From NCBI RefSeq assembly GCF_013694095.1, contig NZ_JACEFB010000004.1:161638-225637 (forward strand): a stretch of 64,000 nucleotides of DNA, read 5' to 3'. Below the pieces are notes generated by a model, which saw nothing but the letters and a program-made list of their open reading frames with translations, was not told where the DNA came from and ran no database searches. The DNA is from Thermogemmata fonticola. GTDB taxonomy: Bacteria > Planctomycetota > Planctomycetia > Gemmatales > Gemmataceae. Position numbers and translations under genes: made by a program. Positions 53,427-60,996 of the stretch are shown here, one piece after another; positions within the stretch are counted from its first letter, which is position 1, and the number at the start of each line of letters is the position of its first letter.

Positions 53427-54167
53427 ATGCCTGAGACACACTCTCTGGTTCCGAAGTATCGCCGGGTGCTGCTCAAGCTCAGCGGGGAGGCTCTCGGTTA
53501 CGGAGGCAGCCGCCTGGGGATCAATCTCGATGAAGTGCGGCACATGGCGGTCCAGTTGCAGCGGGTGCATCAGCGCGGGGTGCAACTAGCCGTGGTCGTG
53601 GGCGGGGGCAACCTGCTGCGGGGCGCTCAATTCACCGCAGGTGGCGATACCATCAAGCCGGCCACCGCTCACTACATGGGCATGCTCGCCACCGTCATGA
53701 ACGGCCTGGCCTTGCAAGATACTCTGGAGTCCCTGGGACTGGAAACCCGCCTCCTATCGGCCATCCGCATGGAGACAGTGGCCGAACCCTTCATCCGCCG
53801 CCGAGCTTTGCGCCACCTGGAGAAAGGCCGCATCGTCATCCTCGCCGCCGGAACTGGCAATCCCTTCGTCACCACCGACACCGCCGCGGCCCTCCGCGGG
53901 ACGGAGTTGGAAGTGGACATCGTCCTCAAAGCCACGCGGGTCGATGGCGTTTACTCCGCCGACCCCGAACTGGACCCCAACGCCGTCAAGTATGACCACC
54001 TCACCTACGAACAGGTCATCCGGGACGGCCTGCGGGTCATGGACATCGCCGCCTTCGAGATGTGCCGCCAAGCCTCCTTGCCCATCCTCATTTTCAACTA
54101 CAAACAGGAAGGAGCCATCGAACGCGCCATCGCCGGCCACCGCATCGGAACCCTCATCAGCGCCTAA
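53427..54167 (+). CDS. pyrH: Uridylate kinase (UMP kinase)
   Basis: The 246-residue enzyme phosphorylates UMP to UDP, the first committed step to pyrimidine triphosphates. Family blocks are YRRVLLKLSGEALGYGG, LAVVVGGGNLLRGAQF, HYMGMLATVMNGLALQDTLE, and ILAAGTGNPFVTTDTAAALR. KATRVDGVYSADPELDPNAV closes the phosphate site. The amino-acid-kinase fold is complete, and the length is normal. ATG 53427 has only a weak purine stretch before it, but the conserved N-terminus begins right after it. In most bacteria pyrH is followed directly by frr; here 1 kb separates them. Confidence 0.96.
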   Translation: MPETHSLVPKYRRVLLKLSGEALGYGGSRLGINLDEVRHMAVQLQRVHQRGVQLAVVVGGGNLLRGAQFTAGGDTIKPATAHYMGMLATVMNGLALQDTLESLGLETRLLSAIRMETVAEPFIRRRALRHLEKGRIVILAAGTGNPFVTTDTAAALRGTELEVDIVLKATRVDGVYSADPELDPNAVKYDHLTYEQVIRDGLRVMDIAAFEMCRQASLPILIFNYKQEGAIERAIAGHRIGTLISA

Positions 54168-54581
54168 GAGTATCCCCTCACTCCGTCAGCTCGACGCTGT
54201 TCGAGCCGCAACTTCTCCTCGTGACCTCCGCCGGGACTCCTTCCCTGGCCCTTCCTTTGCCGAAGAGCAAGTGATCCCTTTTGGAAACTGCCTCGCGGCA
54301 GGAAAACGGAATGCCAAAAGAGGAAGGCCGAAAGAGGAAAAAAAGCGAACCGATTGCTGTGGTCCGGGATCATTTCTTGGAGACAACGCCAGTGGCGAAA
54401 GAAAAGGGAGCGCAACGATGGGAGCGAACCATTCAGAACTTCGGAGCTTCCTTAGAAAAGGGAGCCTTAGCAGGGATTGCGACTCCGCGAGGCGATCGAC
54501 GCTCTGATGACGGCCTCGTGCTCAGAACGTCCTGGGGTCGTGCCGCGGTGAATCCAAAGGTATCCTAACGGAGGAACAGTT
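54168..54581. other. Intergenic region after pyrH
   Basis: About 410 bases. An open frame at 54311-54568 codes a very basic 85-residue sequence whose codon use (many AAA, GAA) is unlike neighbouring genes, so I do not count it as a gene. The region likely contains the promoter of the small membrane protein gene that follows. Confidence 0.4.
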
Positions 54582-54680
54582 ATGAGTTATCTTTTGGGCT
54601 TGCTGGTGCTGGTGTACGTCATCCTCTGCATTGCTCATGAGATCATCCGCCTGCTGAAAGACCTGTTTTGCTCCTGCTGA
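54582..54680 (+). CDS. 32-residue single-helix membrane protein
   Basis: The start is very well formed: GGAGG at 54570-54574 lies seven bases before ATG 54582. The product is a single hydrophobic helix (MSYLLGLLVLVYVILCIAHE) followed by a charged amphipathic end IIRLLKDLFCSC. It ends with two Cys close to the C-terminus. A strong intrinsic terminator follows 60 bases after the stop. This complete transcription-translation unit argues for a real small protein. I recognise no family. A 23-bp tandem duplication covers its last codons and the bases after the stop. Confidence 0.65.
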   Translation: MSYLLGLLVLVYVILCIAHEIIRLLKDLFCSC

Positions 54681-54693
54681 AAGACTTGTTTTG
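54651..54693 (+). repeat. 23-bp period duplication over the end of the small ORF
   Basis: CTGCTGAAAGACCTGTTTTG (54651-54670) is repeated with one change at 54674-54693, with three bases between. The first copy encodes LLKDLF of the small protein; the second begins before and runs past its stop codon. Confidence 0.8.
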
Positions 54694-54741
54694 ACGCTGA
54701 GCTACCGAACTGCTATCCGTCCAGTTCCATCCCTACCGCCG

Positions 54742-54772
54742 CCGGTGAAAACCGCAATTCACCGGATTTTTT
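54742..54772 (+). terminator. Strong intrinsic (Rho-independent) terminator
   Basis: The eight-base perfect stem CCGGTGAA/TTCACCGG (54742-54749 and 54758-54765) has loop AACCGCAA. It is followed by A and six T residues (54767-54772). It ends the transcript of the 32-residue protein and isolates frr from pyrH. Confidence 0.85.
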
Positions 54773-55194
54773 CTCCCGGATCGATTCTCCGAGCGCTACC
54801 TACTCCGTGAGCCGCCCTGCGGGCAGAGGGGGCGCCTCCTTCCCATGGCCCGATCTCCCCAATCTTCATCTCCCAATCCCCCTCGCCCTACGGCCCATTC
54901 CACCGCCTGACCCAACTGGCCGATCTTCAGCCATTCCAACAACCGACCCAACCGGGTGCATGACCGACCCACCCCGGTTGGCTTGAAGAATCGATCCCAA
55001 TCCGTGGAATGCTCTCTGCCGGTTTCTGTCCTCGAAGTCTGCACTGAGCTGGGGAAGAGAGCCGTTTTCCAGCGGCGGGTTTCGGCATCTTTCCTTCCCT
55101 GGCCTGGCTTGGGATAATCATGATGAGGCCACCTGGTGGAGGTGGGATTCCGGGAGCGTGCATTCTCAGGCAAGCGGGATAGCAGGGGAAAGCT
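54773..55194. other. Intergenic region before frr
   Basis: About 420 bases without a gene. Because a terminator precedes it, frr must have its own promoter here; I cannot place it. AGGGGAAAG before the frr ATG is its ribosome-binding site. Confidence 0.45.
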
Positions 55195-55755
55195 ATGACC
55201 ACTCAGGAAATTCTCAAGGACGCGGAAACGCGGATGGAAAAGGCCTTGGAGGTGTTCCGCAACGATTTGAAGGGCTTGCGCACCGGGCGGGCGTCGCCCC
55301 ATCTGCTGGACCCCTTGCGGGTGGATTACTACGGCAGCCCGACGCCGATCAAGAACATCGCCTCGATCACCTGTCCGGATGCGGCCACGATCGTCATCAA
55401 GCCGTACCAGGCGGAGATGCTCAAGGACATCGAGAAGGCGATCCGGGCGAGCGATCTGGGGCTGGCCCCCAACAACGACGGCAAGGTGATCCGCCTGAGC
55501 CTGCCGCCGATGAGCGGGGAACAGCGCAAGAAGCTGGTCCAGCAGATCAAAAAGCAAGCGGAAGCCGCCAAGGTCGCCTGCCGCAACATCCGCCGGGATA
55601 GCAACAAGCATTTCGACGATGCCGAAAAGAACAAGCTCATGACAGAAGATGAACGGGATCGTGGCAAGGCCAAGATTCAAGACCTGCTCAAGTCTTACGA
55701 AGCCAAAATCGACGAACTGGCAGCGAAAAAGGAAAAGGAAGTGATGGAACAGTAG
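55195..55755 (+). CDS. frr: Ribosome recycling factor
   Basis: The 186-residue protein splits post-termination ribosomes together with EF-G. The family pattern is complete: MEKALEVFRNDLKGLRTGRA, LLDPLRVDYYGSPTPIKNIA, LGLAPNNDGKVIRLSLPPMS, EQRKKLVQQIKKQAEAAKVA and NIRRDSNKHFDDAEKNKL. AGGGGAAAG stands shortly before ATG 55195. The length is standard. The long gap from pyrH and the terminator between them show that the usual pyrH-frr operon is split here. Confidence 0.97.
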   Translation: MTTQEILKDAETRMEKALEVFRNDLKGLRTGRASPHLLDPLRVDYYGSPTPIKNIASITCPDAATIVIKPYQAEMLKDIEKAIRASDLGLAPNNDGKVIRLSLPPMSGEQRKKLVQQIKKQAEAAKVACRNIRRDSNKHFDDAEKNKLMTEDERDRGKAKIQDLLKSYEAKIDELAAKKEKEVMEQ

Positions 55756-55979
55756 AATAACCCTTTAATAGGGGAGCTGTTCCGCCGAAAATCCCGGAGT
55801 TCCCGGCAGGAGAGGACTCCGCGGAGGAGCGTTCTCTGCCTTCGGCAAGGTGATGAAGCAGGGCGGAGACTGGCGGCAGGACCCCGGCTGGGATTGCTGC
55901 CTGCGAAACCAGGAGGCCTCCCGAACTACGTGTTTTCTTTCCCTGACAGCAACCTTTCTTTCCCAATACTGACTCTGCC

Positions 55980-58900
55980 ATGCGTTCCTTGCAAGAAATC
56001 ACCGCCCAGTATCCCAAGGCGACGGATCACGGACTGAGCGAAGCGGAGGTAGCAGATAGCCGAGCGCGTTTTGGTTCCAATCGCCTGACGCCCTTGCCGC
56101 GCGTGCCCGCCTGGCAGAAGTTTCTGGAGAAATTCGACGAGCCGATTATCAAGATTTTGCTGGCTGCCTCACTGCTCAAGATCGTGGTGGACCTGTTCGA
56201 GGCCAGTATGTCCGCGGGGCTGGGCATGTTGGCGCTGGTGGTGGCCACGGGAGTCGCTGGCTGGCTCTGGCAACGTCTGGCGGCGTGGCTGCCCTCCTTG
56301 TTTTTCGCCCTGGCCTGTGTCGGGGTGGCCGTCAGCATCGCCCAGGGACATCCCTCCTACGAAGGGCTGGCCGTCATGGTCGCGGTGGTGCTAGCCACCG
56401 GCGTGTCCTTCCTGAGCGAGTACCGCAGCGACCGGGAGTTCGAGAAACTCAACGCTGCCCGCGAGTCGGTCATGGTCAAAGTCGTGCGCGGCGGCACGGT
56501 GCACGCCTTGCCCTTGGAAGAAGTCGTCGTCGGCGACCTGATTCTCCTGGAAATGGGGGATGAAATCCCTGCCGATGGGCGGGTCATCCGCGCCAATGAG
56601 TTATACGTGGATCAGTCGCTGTTGACCGGGGAGAGCGAACCGGTACGCAAGCAGCCGGGACCGGCCGAACCGGCCCATGACGATCCCCACGACCCCGCCA
56701 ACGTATTCCGCGGCACCCAGGTGATCGACGGCGTCGGCTACATGATCGTCACCAACGTCGGCGATGATACCCTGTTGGGCCAGATCGCCCGCAAACTTGC
56801 CGGCGAGGAGGAGGAAGACCGCGAGACCCTCTCCAGAGAGGAGACGCCCGAAGCCCGTGTCCAGCGGAAATTGACCATCTCCAAGCAATCCACCCCGTTG
56901 CAGGAAAAGTTGGCCGTCTTGGCCCAGCTCATCAGCCGCGTCGGCTACGCCGCTGCCATTGCCATCTTCCTCGCCTTGCTGATCCGGGGAGCGTTCTTCG
57001 CCGAGCCGCGGGAGATTTTCCTGCCGGAAACGTCGGCCCAGGCTTTGACCGTCATCCGCCATTTGCTCTCCTACTTCGTGTACATGGTGATCATCATTGT
57101 AGTGGCCGTGCCGGAAGGGCTGCCAATGAGCGTGACGGTCTCGCTGGCGGTTGCCTGGCGGAAAATGAGCCGAGCCAATTCGCTGGTGCGGCAACTGGTG
57201 GCGTGCGAGACCATCGGGTCGGCCACAGTCATCTGTTCGGACAAGACAGGCACGCTGACGCAGAATCGGATGCAGGTGGCGCGCTACGGCATCGGGGAGC
57301 AGGTGTGGGAGCGTCGCAGCAGCCGGGCATCCGAGGAGGGGTCGTCTTCTTCCGAAGCCGCCGCGCCCTCCGAAGCGGCCCGCCGTTGGCTGCTCCTCAA
57401 TGCCGCCGTCAACTCCACCGCCAATCTTGAAGAGCGCGACGGCCGCCCTGCCGTCATCGGCAACAGCACCGAAGGGGCCTTGCTCCTGTGGCTGCGCGAC
57501 GGCGCCGACGCCGGTGCCGGACCCATCGACTACCGCCAGTGGCGCGAACAGTACCCGCTGATCTACCAGTTGCATTTCTCTTCCGAGCGCAAGCGGATGA
57601 CCACCGTCACGCAGGTGGATGGCCAGGCCGTGGTGCTGGTCAAAGGGGCGCCGGAGATGCTCCTGGAGCACAGCACCCACTACCAAAAGGCGGACGGGAG
57701 CGTCCACCCGCTGACAGCGGAAGTGCGCGAGGCCATCCGGGAACAACTGGCCGCCGCCGCTCGCGAAGCCATGCGGACTCTGGCCTTCGCCCATGCTCCC
57801 TTGCCCCCCCATCTGCCGGCGGACGAAGACGTCCTCCACGCCCACCACGACGAGCTTGAACAGGGCCTCATCTTCGACGGCTGGGTGGCCATCCGCGATC
57901 CCCTGCGGGAAGACGTGCAGGAAGCGATCCAGCGCTGCCGCTCGGCGGGAATCGAAGTGAAAATGATCACAGGCGATACTCTGGAGACGGCCAAGGCCAT
58001 CGGGCGGGAAGTCGGCTTGCTCGATAGCCCCGATGCTTTGGCTCTGACCCACGATGAATTCGCCCGGCTCAGCGATGAGGAAGCCCTCCGCATCCTGCCT
58101 CGCCTGCGGGTGCTCGCCCGCGCCCTGCCAGGAGACAAATACCGCCTCGTCCGGCTGCTTCAGCAGCAAAACCATGTCGTCGCCATGACCGGGGATGGCA
58201 CCAATGACGCCCCCGCTCTGAAAAAGGCCGATGTGGGACTGGCGATGGGTTTGTCCGGCACGGAAGTCGCCAAGGAAGCCAGCAAGATCGTCCTGCTCGA
58301 TGATGCGTTCGGCACCATCGTCCGCGGCGTGCTCTGGGGCCGGGCCTTGTACGAAAACATCCAGCGCTTCGTCCAGTTCCAACTGACCATCAACGTCTCC
58401 GCCCTGGCCATCGCCTTTTTGGGGCCATTCCTGGGCCTGCGCCCTCCCTTCACCGTCCTGCAACTGCTCTGGATCAACGTCATCATGGACACCTTCGCAG
58501 CGATCGCTCTGTGCAGCGAACCGCCGCGCTGGCGCCTCATGGAAAAGCCCCCGAAGCGCCGCGATGAAAACATCGTCACCCGCGAAATGCTCGTGACCAT
58601 TCTGGGCACCGCTGCCTTCTTCGTCGTAGTCATGATCGCGTTGCTTTTAGGCATGAAGCATTACGGCTGGTTCGCCGCGGGCAGCGGCCCCAACTACGAA
58701 CCCTGGGAATTCGCCCCCCTCAATGTCCGCCAGGTGACCATCTTCTTCACCGTGTACGTCTTCTTCCAGGTCTGGAATCAGATCAACTGCCGCTCGCTCG
58801 ATCCGGCGGAAAGCGGCCTGCACCGCCTCTGGGAAAATCCCCAATTTTTGCTCATTGCCTCGCTGACCGTCATCGGACAAGTGCTGATTGTGACCTTCGG

Positions 58901-59072
58901 TGATGGGATTTTCCACGTCGAGCCGCTGCGGTGGACTGACTGGCTGCTGATTGCGGCCGGAACCTCCAGCGTGCTGCTGTTCCGCGAGATCGCTCGCCAT
59001 TTCCGCCTGTGGTTCCGATCTCCCGCAGCGGCCCTGCCCGTCCGGCCTCCTTTACCCCAGCGCTTGTCCTGA
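55980..59072 (+). CDS. P-type calcium-transporting ATPase
   Basis: The 1030-residue protein has the complete P-type layout: cation N-terminus (HGLSEAEVADSRARFGSNRL), A domain with SLLTGESEPV, and phosphorylation site SDKTGTLTQNRM with Asp421. The nucleotide domain contains LVKGAPEMLLEH, and the hinge is MTGDGTNDAPALKKADVGLA. VVAVPEGLPMSVTVSLAVAW in the membrane helix and the C-terminal helices with QFQLTINVSALAIAF and INVIMDTFAAIALCSEPP place it with type IIB/PMCA-like Ca2+ pumps. Extra hydrophobic residues follow the first two helices (GMLALVVATGVAGWLWQRLA). It probably exports calcium from the cytoplasm. It is followed after 26 bases by the ferredoxin gene. Confidence 0.92.
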   Translation: MRSLQEITAQYPKATDHGLSEAEVADSRARFGSNRLTPLPRVPAWQKFLEKFDEPIIKILLAASLLKIVVDLFEASMSAGLGMLALVVATGVAGWLWQRLAAWLPSLFFALACVGVAVSIAQGHPSYEGLAVMVAVVLATGVSFLSEYRSDREFEKLNAARESVMVKVVRGGTVHALPLEEVVVGDLILLEMGDEIPADGRVIRANELYVDQSLLTGESEPVRKQPGPAEPAHDDPHDPANVFRGTQVIDGVGYMIVTNVGDDTLLGQIARKLAGEEEEDRETLSREETPEARVQRKLTISKQSTPLQEKLAVLAQLISRVGYAAAIAIFLALLIRGAFFAEPREIFLPETSAQALTVIRHLLSYFVYMVIIIVVAVPEGLPMSVTVSLAVAWRKMSRANSLVRQLVACETIGSATVICSDKTGTLTQNRMQVARYGIGEQVWERRSSRASEEGSSSSEAAAPSEAARRWLLLNAAVNSTANLEERDGRPAVIGNSTEGALLLWLRDGADAGAGPIDYRQWREQYPLIYQLHFSSERKRMTTVTQVDGQAVVLVKGAPEMLLEHSTHYQKADGSVHPLTAEVREAIREQLAAAAREAMRTLAFAHAPLPPHLPADEDVLHAHHDELEQGLIFDGWVAIRDPLREDVQEAIQRCRSAGIEVKMITGDTLETAKAIGREVGLLDSPDALALTHDEFARLSDEEALRILPRLRVLARALPGDKYRLVRLLQQQNHVVAMTGDGTNDAPALKKADVGLAMGLSGTEVAKEASKIVLLDDAFGTIVRGVLWGRALYENIQRFVQFQLTINVSALAIAFLGPFLGLRPPFTVLQLLWINVIMDTFAAIALCSEPPRWRLMEKPPKRRDENIVTREMLVTILGTAAFFVVVMIALLLGMKHYGWFAAGSGPNYEPWEFAPLNVRQVTIFFTVYVFFQVWNQINCRSLDPAESGLHRLWENPQFLLIASLTVIGQVLIVTFGDGIFHVEPLRWTDWLLIAAGTSSVLLFREIARHFRLWFRSPAAALPVRPPLPQRLS

Positions 59073-59098
59073 AAACTAGTCCCTCAGGAGCGAACCAC

Positions 59099-59563
59099 AT
59101 GGCTGATGCCTCACCTTCACCCGTAGCAGCATCTCGCACTCCAGAGGAAGGGAATGATCCCCTGGCGGCGGAGCGCCAGCGCCTCGCCCGCATCGCCCGC
59201 CAGCTCAAAATCGGCTGCTACCATCGCCATGTCTTCCTCTGCGTCGGCGGGAATTGCTGCTCCACAGAAGTGGGAACCGCGGCCTGGGAATGCCTCAAAG
59301 GAGAATTGAAGCGCCGCAATCTATCCCTGGCCGAAGGGCCGCAGGCGTGCTACCGCACCAAGGTCGATTGCCTCCGCGTCTGCACCGGCGGACCGATCCT
59401 CGTCGTCTATCCCGAGGGAACCTGGTACATGGGCATGACGGCGGAACGCATTCCCCGTTTCGTCCAGGAGCATCTCGTGGAAGGCCGGCCCATTGCTGAG
59501 TGGATCTTCGCTTCCAATCCCTTACCGTTGCTGCAAGAAGCGCCCGCCGCCTCGGAGGAATGA
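59099..59563 (+). CDS. Thioredoxin-like [2Fe-2S] ferredoxin
   Basis: The 154-residue protein has a thioredoxin-like ferredoxin core: YHRHVFLCVGGNCC with Cys48-x4-Cys53, and TKVDCLRVCTGGPILVVYPE with Cys91-x3-Cys95. Those four Cys are expected to bind one 2Fe-2S cluster, as in Clostridium-type ferredoxins. GTWYMGMTAERIPRFVQEHL is also typical. An unconserved N-terminal extension of about 35 residues precedes the core. AGGAG eight bases before ATG 59099 sets the start. It follows the calcium pump by 26 bases and may be cotranscribed; a functional link is not evident. Its redox partner is unknown. Confidence 0.88.
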   Translation: MADASPSPVAASRTPEEGNDPLAAERQRLARIARQLKIGCYHRHVFLCVGGNCCSTEVGTAAWECLKGELKRRNLSLAEGPQACYRTKVDCLRVCTGGPILVVYPEGTWYMGMTAERIPRFVQEHLVEGRPIAEWIFASNPLPLLQEAPAASEE

Positions 59564-59758
59564 AGAACGGACCGGCCCGGCAGATGTGCCCCGTCTTGAA
59601 GGAATGAGGAATCCCGTTTCTGCCCTTCCCATTCCCCCATAGGACTCAGATCAGAAGGATGGAGGCGCTCGACTGCGAGCGCTGGCAAAGACTCTTCTCA
59701 AACGCTTGCCGTTCTTCGGAAGCGCTCCACCGATTGGCTTATCGATGCCGCCGGTTGG

Positions 59759-60880
59759 TCAGGCATAGGCTTGGGCGTAGCGGTGGGTGGGCACGGGGCG
59801 GCCGGGGCGCAGGCTTTGCATCTGGACCAGTTCCACCGCGATGTTCCGCTGTTGCCCCTCAGCGGCGAGGACCTGTCGGAGTTGCTCGGCCAGCCACTCC
59901 GGCTCGACGGCGACCCGGGCATTGATGATCACTTCCGCCTGCTGAACTATCGCCCGGCTGGCCAAACTCAACTGACTGCCTCCTGCGCTGGTGATCGCGT
60001 TGGCCACCGCGTAGCTCCCCCCTTCTTCCCACCCGATCCCCTTGAGATGGGCAATTTCCGCCCCCTGCTGCTGGCATCGCTCCGTCAGGTTTTGCACTAC
60101 CTCCAGGACAATCTCATCCAAGGCGAAGCCGGTGCTGGATTGCCACCGCGTGGCCGCATTGAGCCAGCCCAGCTCGGCTTCTCCCGCCGCGTAGATGTCG
60201 TAATCAATGTCCAGAATCCGGCGGCCAAATCCCCCTTCCTGTTCGAGCCATTCCACCAGGGCGTCAAACCCCTCGCCAGTGCGGGCGGAGAGGCACAACA
60301 GCGGCGTCTGGGGATAATGCTGCCGCACCAACTGCACCAATTCCTCCCGCTCTGCGGCAGTCAGTTCATCGATCCGATTGAGGGCGATGACGTCGGCTTC
60401 TTCAAGCTGTTTGCGGAAAATGTAAGCGGCCTTGGGGCTGAATCCCCCTGGCTTTGTCCCTTCCTGACTGGGACCGCGCAAGATGCGCTGGCCGTGACTC
60501 GGCTTGAACAGCACCACATACGGCGCCACCTGGACCTGCTGGCCATAGAGATGCCGCAGCGGCTGAATCACAGTCGCCACCAGATCGGTGCAACTGCCCA
60601 CGGGTTCCGCCAAAATCACCTCCGGGCGCTCCGCGGCTTGCAAGGCACCGACCCGCTGCATCAGCTCGTCAAAGCGGCAGCAGAAGCAGGCGCCGGCGAC
60701 TTCCTCCACTGCCCACCCCTGCTGGCGCAACGTGACCGTGTCCACCAGGCCAGCAGCTTGATCGTTGGTCACGATCCCCACTCGTTTCCCCTGGGCCTGA
60801 TAGTGCCGGGCCAGGCGGCCCAAGGTGGTCGTCTTCCCCGCCCCTAGAAAGCCGCCCACCATCACGAAACGGAGCGCCAT
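59759..60880 (-). CDS. COG0523 (CobW/P47K family) GTP-binding metallochaperone
   Basis: The 373-residue GTPase has Walker A GGFLGAGKTT (residues 9-18), the metal-binding GACFCC with Cys65, Cys67 and Cys68, and LAEPVGSCTDLVATVIQPL. The guanine-specificity motif is LNRIDEL. The C-terminal domain (about 230-373) is distinct from the usual CobW C-terminal fold, with DYDIYAAGEAELGWLNAATR. COG0523 proteins insert or deliver zinc, cobalt or other metals; the family assignment is firm but the metal is not. AAGGAG eight bases before ATG 60880 sets the start. It is divergent from the cytochrome gene. Confidence 0.9.
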   Translation of the reverse strand: MALRFVMVGGFLGAGKTTTLGRLARHYQAQGKRVGIVTNDQAAGLVDTVTLRQQGWAVEEVAGACFCCRFDELMQRVGALQAAERPEVILAEPVGSCTDLVATVIQPLRHLYGQQVQVAPYVVLFKPSHGQRILRGPSQEGTKPGGFSPKAAYIFRKQLEEADVIALNRIDELTAAEREELVQLVRQHYPQTPLLCLSARTGEGFDALVEWLEQEGGFGRRILDIDYDIYAAGEAELGWLNAATRWQSSTGFALDEIVLEVVQNLTERCQQQGAEIAHLKGIGWEEGGSYAVANAITSAGGSQLSLASRAIVQQAEVIINARVAVEPEWLAEQLRQVLAAEGQQRNIAVELVQMQSLRPGRPVPTHRYAQAYA

Positions 60881-60996
60881 GGTTTTTTCTCTCCTTATCC
60901 CGCCACTTGGCGGCTATGTTATCTTACACGCACTGGCGGATCCTCTTTACACCCGCTGATCGATCCCAACTGGCCGCACTGCTACGGAGAACCTCC

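Noticed and set aside
54311-54568. Basic 85-residue open frame after pyrH
   Set aside because: Codon use is unlike neighbours, the sequence has no recognisable fold, and the upstream purines are not a convincing ribosome-binding site.
56601-58463. Minus-strand open frame inside the calcium pump
   Set aside because: The P-type ATPase motifs lie on the plus strand throughout.
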